Of a stretch of DNA of 64,000 nucleotides, positions 53,901 through 64,000 are shown one piece after another. Under the pieces are notes generated by a model that worked only from the letters and a program-made list of their open reading frames with translations, was not told the origin of the DNA and did not search any database. A program made the position numbers and the translations under genes. Each line of letters starts with the position of its first letter. Position 1 is the first letter of the stretch. Source of the DNA: Nymphaea colorata (Eukaryota; Streptophyta; Magnoliopsida; Nymphaeales; Nymphaeaceae); NCBI RefSeq assembly GCF_008831285.2, contig NC_045146.1, positions 13,283,289 to 13,347,288 of the forward strand, read 5' to 3'.

Positions 53901-55645
53901 TAGTTCACAACAGGCTTTTATCATTCTTTGTCTCTCGGCTGCCCATATAAAGGAGATGGCCTGACTAAATTTAAATAGTCACCGACTCTTGTCACCTTTC
54001 TTTTTATTTTCATACAGAAATGCATTTAATTTCGTGCCGCATTGAGACGTGTGCCGTCAAAGGTCGGAGCCAATCGGCTGGGAATCAACTTTTATATATA
54101 TAAATATGTAAAAAGAAGTTGAGAGACAAAATCCTGCTGTCTGGGCAAGGCACTGCCATGCCTTAAATAGGCAGGAGGTACCTGGAGGTCGAAGGCGACA
54201 TCGTTGTTGGCGTAAGCATCCAGCAAAGGGAGGAGGCGCGAGCTGAAGAGGTCGCCGACAATGGAGGCAGTGATCTTCCGGAAGTTGGCGGAGTGAAAGG
54301 CCATGCTGACGGTCTTCTTCTGGCTGCGCCAGAGGGCGCCGTCGGCGTTGAAGATGCCGTCGCCGAGGAAATCCCGGAGCACGTCACGGAAATAGTCGCC
54401 CTTGGGGAAGCTAGAAAACCTGGTCTTCAGCAGGTACTCCACGTTCCGCGGGTCCCCCGTAATCACGCAGTTCAGATTTGTAAACCTGTTGCCAACAATA
54501 GAAAACGCCACCCACTTGGTCAGATTCACATCCCCTCCATTAAGATTGTCGGGACCCAAAAGTTCTAAAACTGAGGATGATAATTAACGAAGCCTTTCTG
54601 TGAGTGGGGTTTCTTATCGTCCGGTAGAAAACTGAAGCTTCATTCTTGTTGGTTGGTTCACCACACCATAGCTTCCAGCTTGACCATGGCCAACCCCATC
54701 TGCGTGCGGGTGGACACAAACACTTGCAGAATTTTGATAAAAGGAGCAGCCATTGATCTCGGTGCTCCAGTCTGAAGCTGGTTATATGCAATGGCCGGTG
54801 CACTTAGAATACTTGTGGTTGCTCAAAAGGGTTCTCCTTTATTATAAGAATAAAAAACAAGGCAGTGAAAAAAGTTAAAAGTTTGAAAAAGACATTTCTT
54901 AAAAAAATACTTCACCTCTTTTTTTTTTGGGTGGTGACCTTCAATATCAATAGCCATTCAAAAAAATTCTAATTTCTCATTCTTTCATTAGTTCCTTCCA
55001 TGAAAAGTTCATAAAAAGGCTTAATTTTGAGGTGACATGACCTTCAAGATCAGATTGAAAGAAGTGCTTTATGAAAAATCTGATAAGTTAATGCCAACTA
55101 TAAGATTGAAAGGAATGGGAGTGTGCTTATAAACAGTGATGAGCTAATATAGGATAAAATGGTATGAACTTTTTCTCTGCTGTATATATACGCAGTTGGA
55201 TCCCTATTTAATAAGCTACTCATGTTTTATATAATTTAGTACGTGCATGAGGGGTGCTATTGTTGTTTTCCAATGAATCTTGTGTTTTGTCTAGTTCGAA
55301 ATAGAAGAGCTATAGTGTGGCCATGGATTATTGAGGACTCTTTGTCATTCTCAACCACATAAATCCTTGTGTTCTTGTGTTTTCTTCCTTTTTTGTTGGA
55401 TCTTGACTGTAAAATGGTCTCGTCCTAAACATACTCGAGATAGATTAGCACAAACATAAATTTTTAAAACAAACTCGCAAGAATTCTCTACTGCCATGGA
55501 TTTTTAGCGATTATGATACTTCATTGATGGACCAAGTATACGATTGGTCAGGCAATATAACATTTAGTGATTAAGATACTTCATTGATGGGGGAGTTGGA
55601 GAAGGGGTGAGAGAGAGCTAGAAAAAAATGAGGGAGCAAAAAGGT

Positions 55646-55676
<31 letters not shown>

Positions 55677-56753
55677 AATCTACTAAAGAAACAAAAAAAT
55701 GTAATAAGCATATTGTTACGTCCTCCTTAAGATCATATTATTAATTAATTTATTAATCGCAAAAGTAAATGAAAAAAAAATCACATTTAACTCCAAAAAT
55801 TCGATTAAAATATCAAACTCTTCTGTCAAAATCATTCAGACAAAAGCGAAGTCAATAACAAGCGATAATGAACCCATCTTGTGCTTAATTTTTTTGGGTA
55901 ACCATGTTAAACTAACTAGCTGTTTCGCTCGCGTGTTTTCGTCACAAGCTTACATATATTTCGATGAAAATAAATAAAGTACCTAAGATTTTGATATTAC
56001 TCCTAGTTCTGCCATACTTGAAAAAAAGTGGCGAAACCAATTTTTTTCCCTCCACGCCTGATGCTTTGTAATGCATGCTTTGGCTTATGCAAGTTGGTCG
56101 TCATAAGTTTTGAACTCCAACTCTTTACATGACAGGCGGACTATCTTTTCCTCACGAATACAATTATATATATATATGTAAGAGAAGGAAGAGATTAGGC
56201 GTTGAGAGAGGTGAAATTATAGTGAAGTTCAGACATACATAGTTAAGAAACAACAGATATCAAAAAGCAACCACTTGAATTAGGAGAAATGAATAAACAA
56301 AAAACGCAGAAAAAAGGGATGGATGCATGCATATATATACCATGGGCCGTTAAAGGTGAAGGTTCCTCCCCGCCTGATGATCACGTCGGAGACCCACTCA
56401 TAAACATCCCCTCGCAATCCAAGGATCAGGGAAGGGAGCATTCCAAGCAGGGGCCAGGCCGGCAAGCCACGCAGCTTCTGCTGCTGCTTGAGGGAGTAGC
56501 GGAAGAGTACCAGGAAGGCAAGAAAGGCCAGAAGCAGCTCAACGAAGCCCACATCAAGAAGCGGGTGGCGGCAAGGCGGCAAGAGCGGACTGGAAACTTG
56601 CACGGCCGCCTCCGGCTCTGCCACCATTGACAGGGTAAGGTTAGCAGCGGATGATTCCAATACTGCCATTCTTATGGTGGTGGTGGCAGTCCGGAACGGA
56701 TGGCTGCCTTGACAGAGGAAGGGGATGCTGCACGCTGCGATGGACGTATGCAT
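50919..56753 (-). CDS. CYP86B-like: CYP86B-like cytochrome P450, fatty-acid omega-hydroxylase
   Basis: Four exons (56341-56753, 54182-54485, 52281-52925, 50919-51305) join in phase to 582 aa from the first Met. A Met at 56669 gives 554 aa, nearer the ~560 of Arabidopsis CYP86B1, and may be the true start. Seen in order: a hydrophobic N-terminal anchor, LRGLPAWPLLGMLP hinge, GTFTFNGPW|FTNLNCVITGDPRNVEYL (Trp codon split by intron 1), FPKGDYFRDVLRDFLGDGIF, the I-helix oxygen-binding AGRDTSS (370-376), ExxR as ETLR (440-443), PERW (496-499) and the heme loop FNGGPRLCLG with ligand Cys523. CYP86 enzymes are ER-bound and omega-hydroxylate fatty acids for cutin or suberin; CYP86B1 makes very-long-chain omega-hydroxy acids for suberin. 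Substrate here is inferred from family. No lesion is visible. Confidence 0.93.
53538..53603. repeat. Compound CT/CA/TA microsatellite in CYP86B-like intron 2
   Basis: CT-rich units pass into CACACA and then TATATA units within about 65 bp. Confidence 0.95.
54486..56340 (-). other. CYP86B-like intron 1
   Basis: A 1.86-kb AT-rich intron. It contains a mixed CT/GT microsatellite at 55648-55676 and two copies of a GATACTTCATTGATGG block near 55516 and 55577. A stretch near 54850-54950 resembles one in intron 3 near 51780-51905 (AAAAAGTT..AAA.TTTGAAA followed by CATTTCTT and a GGTGGTG end), suggesting one more small repeat family. Confidence 0.6.
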
Positions 56754-57385
56754 CTCAGATCGGAGTCTTATAGGAAAGTCTCACCTTGGCTCTGCCATTT
56801 GCCGGCGGCACAGAGTTACAGAGTACGTCGACTCACATGGAACTGTCATGTCCGTTCCCACCAAACAAGAAAAGCTAAGGAGTTTCAATTCTCAAGAGGC
56901 GCCTCAAGTTTTTATCATCAGCGACGTTCAGCTAACGAGGGAAACAAAGAAATAACTGCGGCTGAGCAATAATGCTTTGTGTTTTCTTCCTTGTCAGTGT
57001 GCAATAGTTGCTTCCTCAAAGAAATGCAAAAAAAAAAGTTCATGCTTGTGAATTTTTCCCTAAAAATTTTTCTTGTAATCAAATAGTATTGCCGCTTGGC
57101 TCAATAAGTTACCATTTCCTTTTGACCTTCGAATACTAAAGTAATGTGAATCTTGAACACGTGATTCTCAATCCCTTGAGCTCGTTCGCGGGAATTCGAA
57201 ATGATTTCGTAATAGCTACAAAGCCCTGAAAAGTTCAAAAATATAAGTTTGATAATCATGAAGAAACATGTAAAGGGATAAACGACAACAGTTTTGCTAA
57301 ATCTACTGCCAATTATGTTGAGCATAAAAAACAAAATGTGATCCTCGCAGGATCCCATGTTCATTTTATGATCAATATCAACGAT

Positions 57386-58385
57386 CGATACTCCCAAGAT
57401 GAAGAGGCATGGGTACTGCCAAGTATGACATAACTGGGTCCGGCTCCATAATGACGAGATTCGTACCCCAGCAATACTTGTGGGTGCCCGTAACATTTTA
57501 ATTTTGAAGGTTTGAATCACACCCACTCAATTAATATTGCGAACAGTTTGTTGCAGGCCAGAGGAAGTATGTGGATCCATTGTATCTGCCTTGCGTTAGC
57601 TTTGTTTGTTGCCCCACTAATACGTCTGTTTGGTGGTTGTTGTGAAAGTTGTGTTAAGACCTTGTTTGGATCCTAAACGTCGGCACAAAATCAAATCCGG
57701 CGTGTCTATCTCAAGGATTATGTTCATTCTTGATCCCGAAGTTGGAGATGAGATTTTGACAAAGCCCAGCTGGAATACTATACTGTCTTGTGAGCACCCT
57801 GCAAATCCTGACTGTTAGGATTTGCGTGGAAGTTTCTTGCAGCTAGGCATCTACATAGGACCATTAATAGATATGATCACTAGTACATGTCTTGGGAGCA
57901 TATCTATCATATTATACTTGGGTTTTTCCGACGGAAAAGATCCCCCAAAGCAGTCGGGAGAGATCTCGTCGGCATAACAATTCCCAGTACCGTAAGGCGT
58001 CGGGAATTTTTGGAATCTATACCGGTGAAAAGGAGAACCGTTAAATCTAACACCCACCTGCCTGTACCCACTGGAGACTTGGTGCAGCCGTGGCCATTGA
58101 TCTCAACCATACAAGTCTTCCTTTCATGTGCTGGATTTCTTTTTTCTTCTTAATCTTGAGAGCGCGAGAAGACATCTGATCAATTGTGAACATACTTTAA
58201 AAGGGAAAGATCATCTTTGAAATATACTAAAAGAACAATATATAATGTCCTACGTACATATAGCTGACCATTTAGTATACCAGCTAAATTTCATTCTGTA
58301 TCTCTAAGCATATCCATGAACACGTTTGTTGTCCATGACAAAATTGAAATGCCGAAATAAAAGGTGGTTTTCTTATAGAGATTAA
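57386..58385. repeat. Local duplication, copy C1 (partner 61459-62725)
   Basis: In the same orientation as C2. Shared blocks in order: CAATACTTGTGGGTGCC, GAATCACACCCACTCAA, AGGCCAGAGGAA, TACGTCTGTT, GAGATTTTGAC, GGATTTGCGTGGAA, AGCTAGGCATCTACAT, ATTAATAGATAT, GGCATAACAATT, ACATACTTTAAAAGGGAAAGATCATC and CATTTTGTATCTCTAA-type ends. Frames inside it carry stops in both copies, so I do not call a gene. Confidence 0.88.
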
Positions 58386-58719
58386 TCTTGTGAAAAGAGG
58401 AAGTGTAAATATGGACTTTCTCACTGGTCTTCATATAATAAAGATTCTTATGAAAAGAGAAAATATAAACATCAACTCTCGCATTGTCGATCCTTAAATG
58501 TGCCCATGTTAAATCTCTTATCATTATTAATTTTTGTCTTTTTTTTAAATATAAATCGTTATAAATAATGTCGCGCATCGGACTGGGTCAAGCATTGGCC
58601 AGACCAATGCTCCGCAAAATGGGGCTCGGGTTGACCCGAACTTTTTGTTGGCAGCCTAAGCTCAGCCCCCTTAATTATCGCTGACCACCGATTTCAGGTA
58701 CCGGGTTTGAAGTCCACCT

Positions 58720-58783
58720 TAAAGCTTTAACAGTTTATATTTTAATATCTCTTAAAGCTTTAACATTTTATATTTTAATATCT
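58720..58783. repeat. Tandem duplication of about 32 bp
   Basis: Two adjacent copies of TTAAAGCTTTAACA followed by TTTATATTTTAATATCT. Confidence 0.92.
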
Positions 58784-59428
58784 TAGAAACGTTGAGCAAC
58801 GTACCAAGAGTTTTTAAAGTAGTCATTGTCGATACACCAAATATTTAATGAGGTGAGAGACTCCCACGCTATTTGCCCACTCCATGCGATCCCAAATTCC
58901 GCTACCTTTTTATAACTTATAATTTTTTTGGTTACATGATTTATTTTTTGTGGTTTTGTACTGTTCTCACCACACCAAATATAATTCGGATTCTTCCTCT
59001 CCTTCATGGCTTTTGCGTGAAAGAATTTAAAGTGGTAAATTTATATGCTTTTACCTCACAGCACTTGAAATTTCAAGTGTATAATTTTTTCCCGCCCCTT
59101 CAAACGCAGCCTTAAAAGTTTTTAAAAACAATGGGTTTTTTTTTTTTCTCTCTCTCTATGCCGTCATCGTCCTCTTTTCTTTGTTCCATTTTCTTTTGTT
59201 TATGTTCGCTTCTTGCCTTGTTTCTGCTCCTTAAGAACAGAAGCACTATGAGAGAGCACATAATGAAGGCCTTACATCTTCCCTACTCCGTCCATGTTAT
59301 CCTTTTACTTGATGGTCAAGGTGGTGGGCAGGCTCTTATTGTTTTGTTGCTTTTTGGCTTTTCTGTTAAGGTTTCTGGTGGCTAAAGCATGTGAAATAAG
59401 GAACTTGCTGACTTAGTTTTGATAATCT

Positions 59429-59453
59429 CTTATTATTATTATTATTATTATTT
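59429..59453. repeat. TTA microsatellite
   Basis: About eight TTA units. Confidence 0.95.
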
Positions 59454-60186
59454 TAAATGTGTGAATCTCATTCCACTTTCATTTGGATTGGATTCCGATA
59501 TTGAACTTAAAAGTCCGGTTCAAATTGAAATCTGCTTTTGATTATTTTGAATTTAAAGTTGGATTCAGATGTTGAATTTAGAAGTCTGATTCATATCAGA
59601 TTTAGATTTCAATCTAGAAACCAGATATGATGTAGAACTTTTGTTATTTGCATTAAAATCATTCAAATCTGAATATACGGTTATCCCAAAAGTTATATAT
59701 GGTAATGGGTACATTCGATCTGAATATGATCCGTGGTAATCCCCAGTTCCAAAAGTTAAACCCAATGGATAACGTTCTTGCACTGACATTGGACCAAAGC
59801 CAAGAAGAAATGAAGCTCCACTCATAGGACTCTTAACTTCTGACTTCATACTTTCACTTAGTCTCTTATGAGAGAATGAAGTTAAACAACCCACCGCCAA
59901 AAGAAGATGCTAAAAACCTCTTTATTTTCCTTGCTTTTTGGGTCTTACATTGCAATTGCATCATTGTTACTAATGACATTAGTATTGATGAGAATCGAAC
60001 TAGAGACCTATTTTTTTTTTAGAGAAAGAGAGAGAGAGAGATTATAGCACATTTTCTTCCCCACGTGCCGAGAATTATTTTCATTCGGAAGCCTTACTTT
60101 CTTGGAGTGTTCATGGGAAAAATCTGCCTTGTGATTGCACCAATTAGAAAATGTTACCATTTTTACCACTCGAATTTTCCTATCCG

Positions 60187-60580
60187 TTATTTTTCCTCGT
60201 CGCGACCAAACGTATGCTCTTGAAATAGAGACTCCAGCTTTTTATGATTTATGGATTGAAGCTGGTACCACTTGTTGGTTTGGATCCGCCGTCGAGCCGC
60301 CGGCGGTCTGAGTTGGCCATGCTGTAACTGCAGGTCTGGAATATGGGTGGCCGGAAATATCGTGCACGACGCCAATATTTGAGCTCCCCGAAATCTTCCG
60401 ATCAACTGAGGACATGATCGACCTCTCTGCATCCTTTCCTCAAACTTCATGCCATTCTAAATTCTGGCTGATTTTCGGATTAATCGGCAGCTGTTTCCGG
60501 CCATATTTCATTGGCTTGAACCCACACCAACCTCTCATCCTTATTTTCCAACGCCTCTGAGACCTATTTTCAGGCTTTCT
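60187..60580 (-). pseudogene. Broken copy of exon 1 of the 31-kb membrane-protein gene
   Basis: Read on the minus strand, the fragment keeps FKPMKYGRKQLP, then NPKISQNLEWHEV, KDAERSIMSSVDRKISGSSN and a VPASIHKS end, all alignable with exon 1 at 32062-32517. A TGA replaces the Gly codon after WHEV, the Cys-rich N-terminus is largely deleted, and no second exon with the membrane segment is nearby. It cannot make the full protein. The alignment is by eye. Confidence 0.8.
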
Positions 60581-60749
60581 CCCCTATGGTTGGCATGGCC
60601 ATGTAGTCATCCATGTGCTTCCCTGTTCGTTCTTATCTCGGGATTTTTTTTTCTTTTTTACATAACGCTGGTCACCTTAATAGCCATTTTGCATATTTAT
60701 TCATACTGCATCTTTTCAGAAGTTATGGGAGCCCACACTCTTTGAGCGT

Positions 60750-60955
60750 CGGGCCACCCCGACCCCATAAAAAGTCAGCCTCAGGCAGGGCCTCCGCCTG
60801 TAACTGCGGGCTGGGTCCGGTAAAACTATCTACTTTTTTAATACAAAATAATACATAAATATAATTAATTATAACAAAAGTTAATTATACATATAATTTA
60901 ATAAAATAATAATAAAAATAAGTTATCCGGTCTGGCACCCACAACCTGAGGTTCA
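60750..60955. mobile_element. GC-ended, AT-cored element inside duplication B2
   Basis: GC-rich flanks (GTCGGGCCACCCCGACC... and ...CCGGTCTGGCACCC) around an AT-rich core of about 90 bp, the same architecture as 35673-35911. It has no counterpart at the matching position in B1. I cannot define its ends or a target duplication. Confidence 0.4.
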
Positions 60956-61458
60956 CCCTTGATCACAGATCATACTTGGCCGCTGCCAGTCAAATAATTT
61001 AAGAAATCGACCTAAGTTCGTCAGTGTGAGACAATGATTTTTTTTTTTTTAATACATGTTAACTGCTCATAACAGATAAGGCATGCACGTTTCTTATAAT
61101 TTTCAATTGCTTACTTATTACGATTGTGGTTGTAGATGGTTGGTTACTAGAACTTCAAATGTGTGATGCAAATTAACTATACAAACTAAGTCGATCAGGG
61201 TAAAAGAAAAAGAAGGTCAAATGGCTCCTGTTGTTTATTTTTCTGAAATTGTTACCAGAACGATCGACCTCTTGCACACTCAATGCTATTAATGGCAGTA
61301 CCTACCTTACACATGAATCTTAATTTCTTATGGTGTGCTTGATTGTCCACATCTTTTCTGAAGTATAAAGAGAGTATGCATGTTCTTTCAAAACCTTGGG
61401 CATAAGGGAAGACAGTGGCTTCTCATCGGAGGGCGTTGGGATGAACCACTCACCTTAA

Positions 61459-62725
61459 AGGATACTTCCAAGATGACGAGAGTTTAGAATGGGACCGGGC
61501 CGAGGCATAGCTGCTGTCAAGTATAACATGGCTGGGTCTCGATCAGTAATTAGGAGATTAGTATCCCCAACAATACTTGTGGGTGCCTGTAACATTTTAA
61601 TATTGAAGTTTTGAATCACACCCACTCAAATTAAGATCGAGTGCAGTTTTCTGTAGGCCAGAGGAATTATATGGAACCTTTGTGTCTGCCTTTGCATTAG
61701 CATTGTAATTTATTGCCCACGAGTACGTCTGTTGTTTCAAGGACGGGAAAGGCTAGGTCGTCTGGACACGATTAATAACGTTCGATGCTGAAATCTACTA
61801 GTCCCCGGTATTATATTAAGATGCCGTCGTTTAGGTAAAAGGCCATGGCAGTTGTTTTAAGAGTTCTGTAACTGGCCAGCTACCGGACCTCCATTGGCAG
61901 AAAATCAAAATAATCAAATGCCTAGCCCATTAATTAAGATCATTCTAGATCCCCAAGTCAGAAATGAGATTTTGACCAAGTCCGCCGGCAATATCATATT
62001 GTCTTCTGAGGACCCAGCAATTCCTTAATCTACGGATTTGCGTGGAAAAATCTTGGAGCTAGGCATCTACATCTGCAAGTTTGTAGAATCATTAATAGAT
62101 ATCACTAATGCATGTCTTACGAGTATGTCTATTATATTATACATGGTCTTTGCCAACGGCAAAAACCCCCGCAAGCCGTCGGGAAAGATTCCGGCGGCAT
62201 AACAATTACCAACATCGTAAGCCGTTGGTAACTTTGGAATCTGTAATGGTGAAAAAGATTACTGTTAAATAACTACAAAAATCTGAGGATTCACATTACT
62301 ACAAAAATCTGAGGATTCATCGATCCATGAAAAAATTGCACGTTGATGAAAGGTTACTTTTATCGATGACAGTAGCTTTCATCAACGCGTGCCATTAGAA
62401 TGTCGTTGAAAGTTGAGCTTTTACCAGCGTTCAGTTCAAAACCATCGATAAGCATGTCACTTTTAGCGGACATTCAAAACAAAAAGTCTCTTGTGAGTCT
62501 GAGGAGATATTTGATCAATTGACAACATACTTTAAAAGGGAAAGATCATCTTCAAAGTATCATAAGTATGAGCTACATTGTCAAGATTAAGCTACACATA
62601 TATAGGTGACCACTTAGTATTCCAACTAAAATTCATTTTGTATCTCTAATGCATGTCCATGAAAAGCTCGATTGTTCATGACATAATTGAAGTACCGAAA
62701 TAAAAATTGGTTTTCATGTGGAGAT
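61459..62725. repeat. Local duplication, copy C2 (partner 57386-58385)
   Basis: Collinear with C1 but longer, mainly because of an insertion at about 62270-62480 that has CACTA-like features. It directly follows duplication copy B2. Confidence 0.88.
62272..62480. mobile_element. CACTA-like fragment inserted in duplication C2
   Basis: ACTACAAAAATC, which matches the CACTA terminal sequence apart from the first base, occurs twice as part of a 22-bp direct repeat (62272-62293 and 62298-62319). Just inside lies a perfect 12-bp inverted pair CGTTGATGAAAG (62341-62352) and CTTTCATCAACG (62376-62387), like the subterminal repeats of these elements. C1 has no such sequence at the matching place. Only one end is visible, so this is a fragment or an end of a larger unit. 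Confidence 0.55.
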
Positions 62726-62839
62726 TTGGGTGTAACCAGGCTGGCCCCGAGCTTGAGTTTTGGGTGTCGAGGGAAGCATAGACCACCGTCACGGGGTGCA
62801 GCTTGGCCTGAGCCCGACTCCTTATCAGGCCGGAAAGCA

Positions 62840-64000
62840 GATTAATACTCATGTTAAGATGAAAAATAAGAGGATGGATAATAAGGAACACTTGCTCGTG
62901 AAGAAGATTTAAGGTTCCATGAATAACGTCCAACTGACTGAGGGAACGTGCATTCTTCAATAAAGTGATGGTTCAATTCATCTTTACAAACTTTTCATGG
63001 TCACCTTGGTCATTCCGAACATATCTATTTTGAGGTAGGAAGAAAGTATAAGACATTATACAAAGTATTTAACATTACCAAACAAAAACTTTCACAACAA
63101 AAGGAAAATTGCTATTGTTAAAAATAATATTGTGACCTATAAGAGATTGATATCTGAAAAGGTAAAGTTGCTAGCAACAATAACCACGTTGTTATAAAAA
63201 GGAAAGGTCATTGACCTGGCGTTCCAAAAAAAAAAAAGGAAATTTGAAACATCTCTTAGAATTTTCAAATGCTTGGAGGATGATAATGGAAAACATTATG
63301 AAAAGTATCTAATGTTATCAAATAGGGTGTTCCCAAGAATGGGGAAGTTATAATTGTTATAGATAATATTGCGACCCATAAGGGAATGATATGTATGGAG
63401 GTAAAGACGCTAACAAAAATAAATATAGCATTGTTTTCAACAATGAGGGTCGTTGACCTGGAATTGTGAAAAAAATCAAGAAAAAAATCCAAAAATTATT
63501 GTAAACAGAGAATATAAATATCAAATCTCATACTATTTACTATTGATCCTTAAGGCCCATGTATAGCATTTCGTGGTGAAAAACTACTCTCATTTGCCAG
63601 TTCCATGCTTACCCTATATTCTTCTATTTCTCCATCATATATATATATATATATATATATGTTATTGTAAAAATATATATATAAATATTAATGCTCGCGC
63701 TAATGATCTTTAAAGTTGATGGTAGCCTTCCTTGGTGAAAAACAATGTTAAATCTCATACCTTTGTTATTTTTAACATGAATTGGAGCAAGAATGTCAAG
63801 TTGGGATGGAAAAATACATAGATGGGATAACGAAGAACATTTGCCAAAGAAGGTTTAGGCCTCAATGAAGACCTCAAGATGACCAAGAGATCATTGGCTT
63901 CTTGATCAACAAACTCATGGTGCGATGCATCTTCACAAACTTTTTAAGGCCAAACTGGATTTTCCGAATATGTATCCAATTCGAGGGAGGATGAAGATAG
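62840..64000. repeat. Nested, diverged tandem repeats at the window edge
   Basis: Block 63069-63224 is repeated at 63310-63466 (AATATTGTGACC / AATATTGCGACC, GGTCATTGACCTGG / GGTCGTTGACCTGG), an offset of about 240 bp. A larger unit, 62840-63035, recurs at 63770-64000 (TCATCTTTACAAACTTTT / GCATCTTCACAAACTTTT, ATTCCGAACATAT / TTTCCGAATATGT), an offset of about 930 bp. The second copy runs off the window. No frame stays open in either. Confidence 0.75.
63637..63660. repeat. AT microsatellite
   Basis: About twelve AT units, followed within 20 bp by more TA-rich sequence. Confidence 0.95.

Larger units (their letters stand above)
56754..60046. other. Upstream region of CYP86B-like gene and repeat-rich intergenic DNA
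   Basis: The first few hundred bases should include the CYP86B-like promoter, since the gene runs leftward. Beyond it lie duplication copy C1 (57386-58385), a 31-32-bp tandem duplication (58720-58783), a TTA microsatellite and a region with related 47-bp blocks at 59487 and 59560 (GGATTCCGATATTGAA / GGATTCAGATGTTGAA). No gene recognised. Confidence 0.55.
60047..61352. repeat. Segmental duplication, copy B2 (partner 31840-34105)
   Basis: Contains the broken exon-1 copy of the membrane-protein gene and its flanks in the same order and orientation as B1, but is about 0.95 kb shorter because it lacks the 33.0-33.95 kb part of B1, including the hAT-like copy 3. It carries a GC/AT/GC element at about 60750-60955 where B1 carries a different element (32661-32819). 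Confidence 0.88.

Noticed and set aside
54486..54559. N-terminal extension NLNGGDVNLTKWVAFSIVGN on CYP86B exon 2
   Set aside because: It is intronic: the CAG acceptor before FTNLNCV restores the conserved GPWF junction with exon 1.
57630..58153. Frames of 62 and 88 aa within duplication C1 as genes
   Set aside because: They are not open in copy C2, have no recognisable domain and overlap repeat-type motifs.

Overview
The window is nuclear DNA from a flowering plant. The genes have many GT-AG introns and encode plant-type proteins: a HUA2-like nuclear factor, a photosystem II assembly factor, a CYP86-type P450 and plant RPS6. The rest is AT-rich and holds diverged transposons typical of angiosperms. 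I cannot name the species or say whether it is a eudicot, monocot or early-diverging lineage.

Layout. 1-5.36 kb: AT-rich sequence with no gene I can support. 5.36-10.0 kb: a decayed Ty1/copia LTR retrotransposon on the minus strand, with both LTRs, a primer-binding remnant and a polypurine tract. 10.77-22.0 kb: a complete HUA2-like PWWP/CID gene (minus, 11 coding exons, 1539 aa), whose phases all close. 24.2-25.7 kb: an LPA2-like plastid protein (plus, 2 exons, 207 aa). 30.8-32.5 kb: a two-exon gene for a single-pass membrane protein of unknown function (minus, 317 aa). 32.6-38.9 kb: intergenic, with several short non-autonomous DNA transposons (hAT-like with 8-bp target duplications, Harbinger/Tourist-like with TAA duplications). 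39.0-43.1 kb: cytosolic ribosomal protein S6 (plus, 6 coding exons, 249 aa). 44.9-48.8 kb: a conserved-looking 148-aa protein I do not recognise (plus, 5 exons). 49.5-50.3 kb: an 831-bp Harbinger-like element. 50.9-56.75 kb: a CYP86B-like fatty-acid omega-hydroxylase (minus, 4 exons). 56.8-64 kb: a gene-poor mosaic of local duplications, including a broken copy of exon 1 of the 31-kb gene and a pair of related ~1.0-1.25-kb segments, one of which carries a CACTA-like insertion.

The genes are unrelated housekeeping and developmental loci and do not form a pathway or cluster. No prokaryotic-type system, CRISPR array, rRNA or convincing tRNA is present. The most interesting material is structural: a paralogous segment pair about 28 kb apart, the repeat mosaic at the right end, the triplicated tandem unit in HUA2 intron 2, the paired Harbinger MITEs, and the unassigned 148-aa gene with an exact E2F-type site upstream. 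Exon joins were made by eye from splice signals, reading phase and family similarity; transcript evidence was not available.
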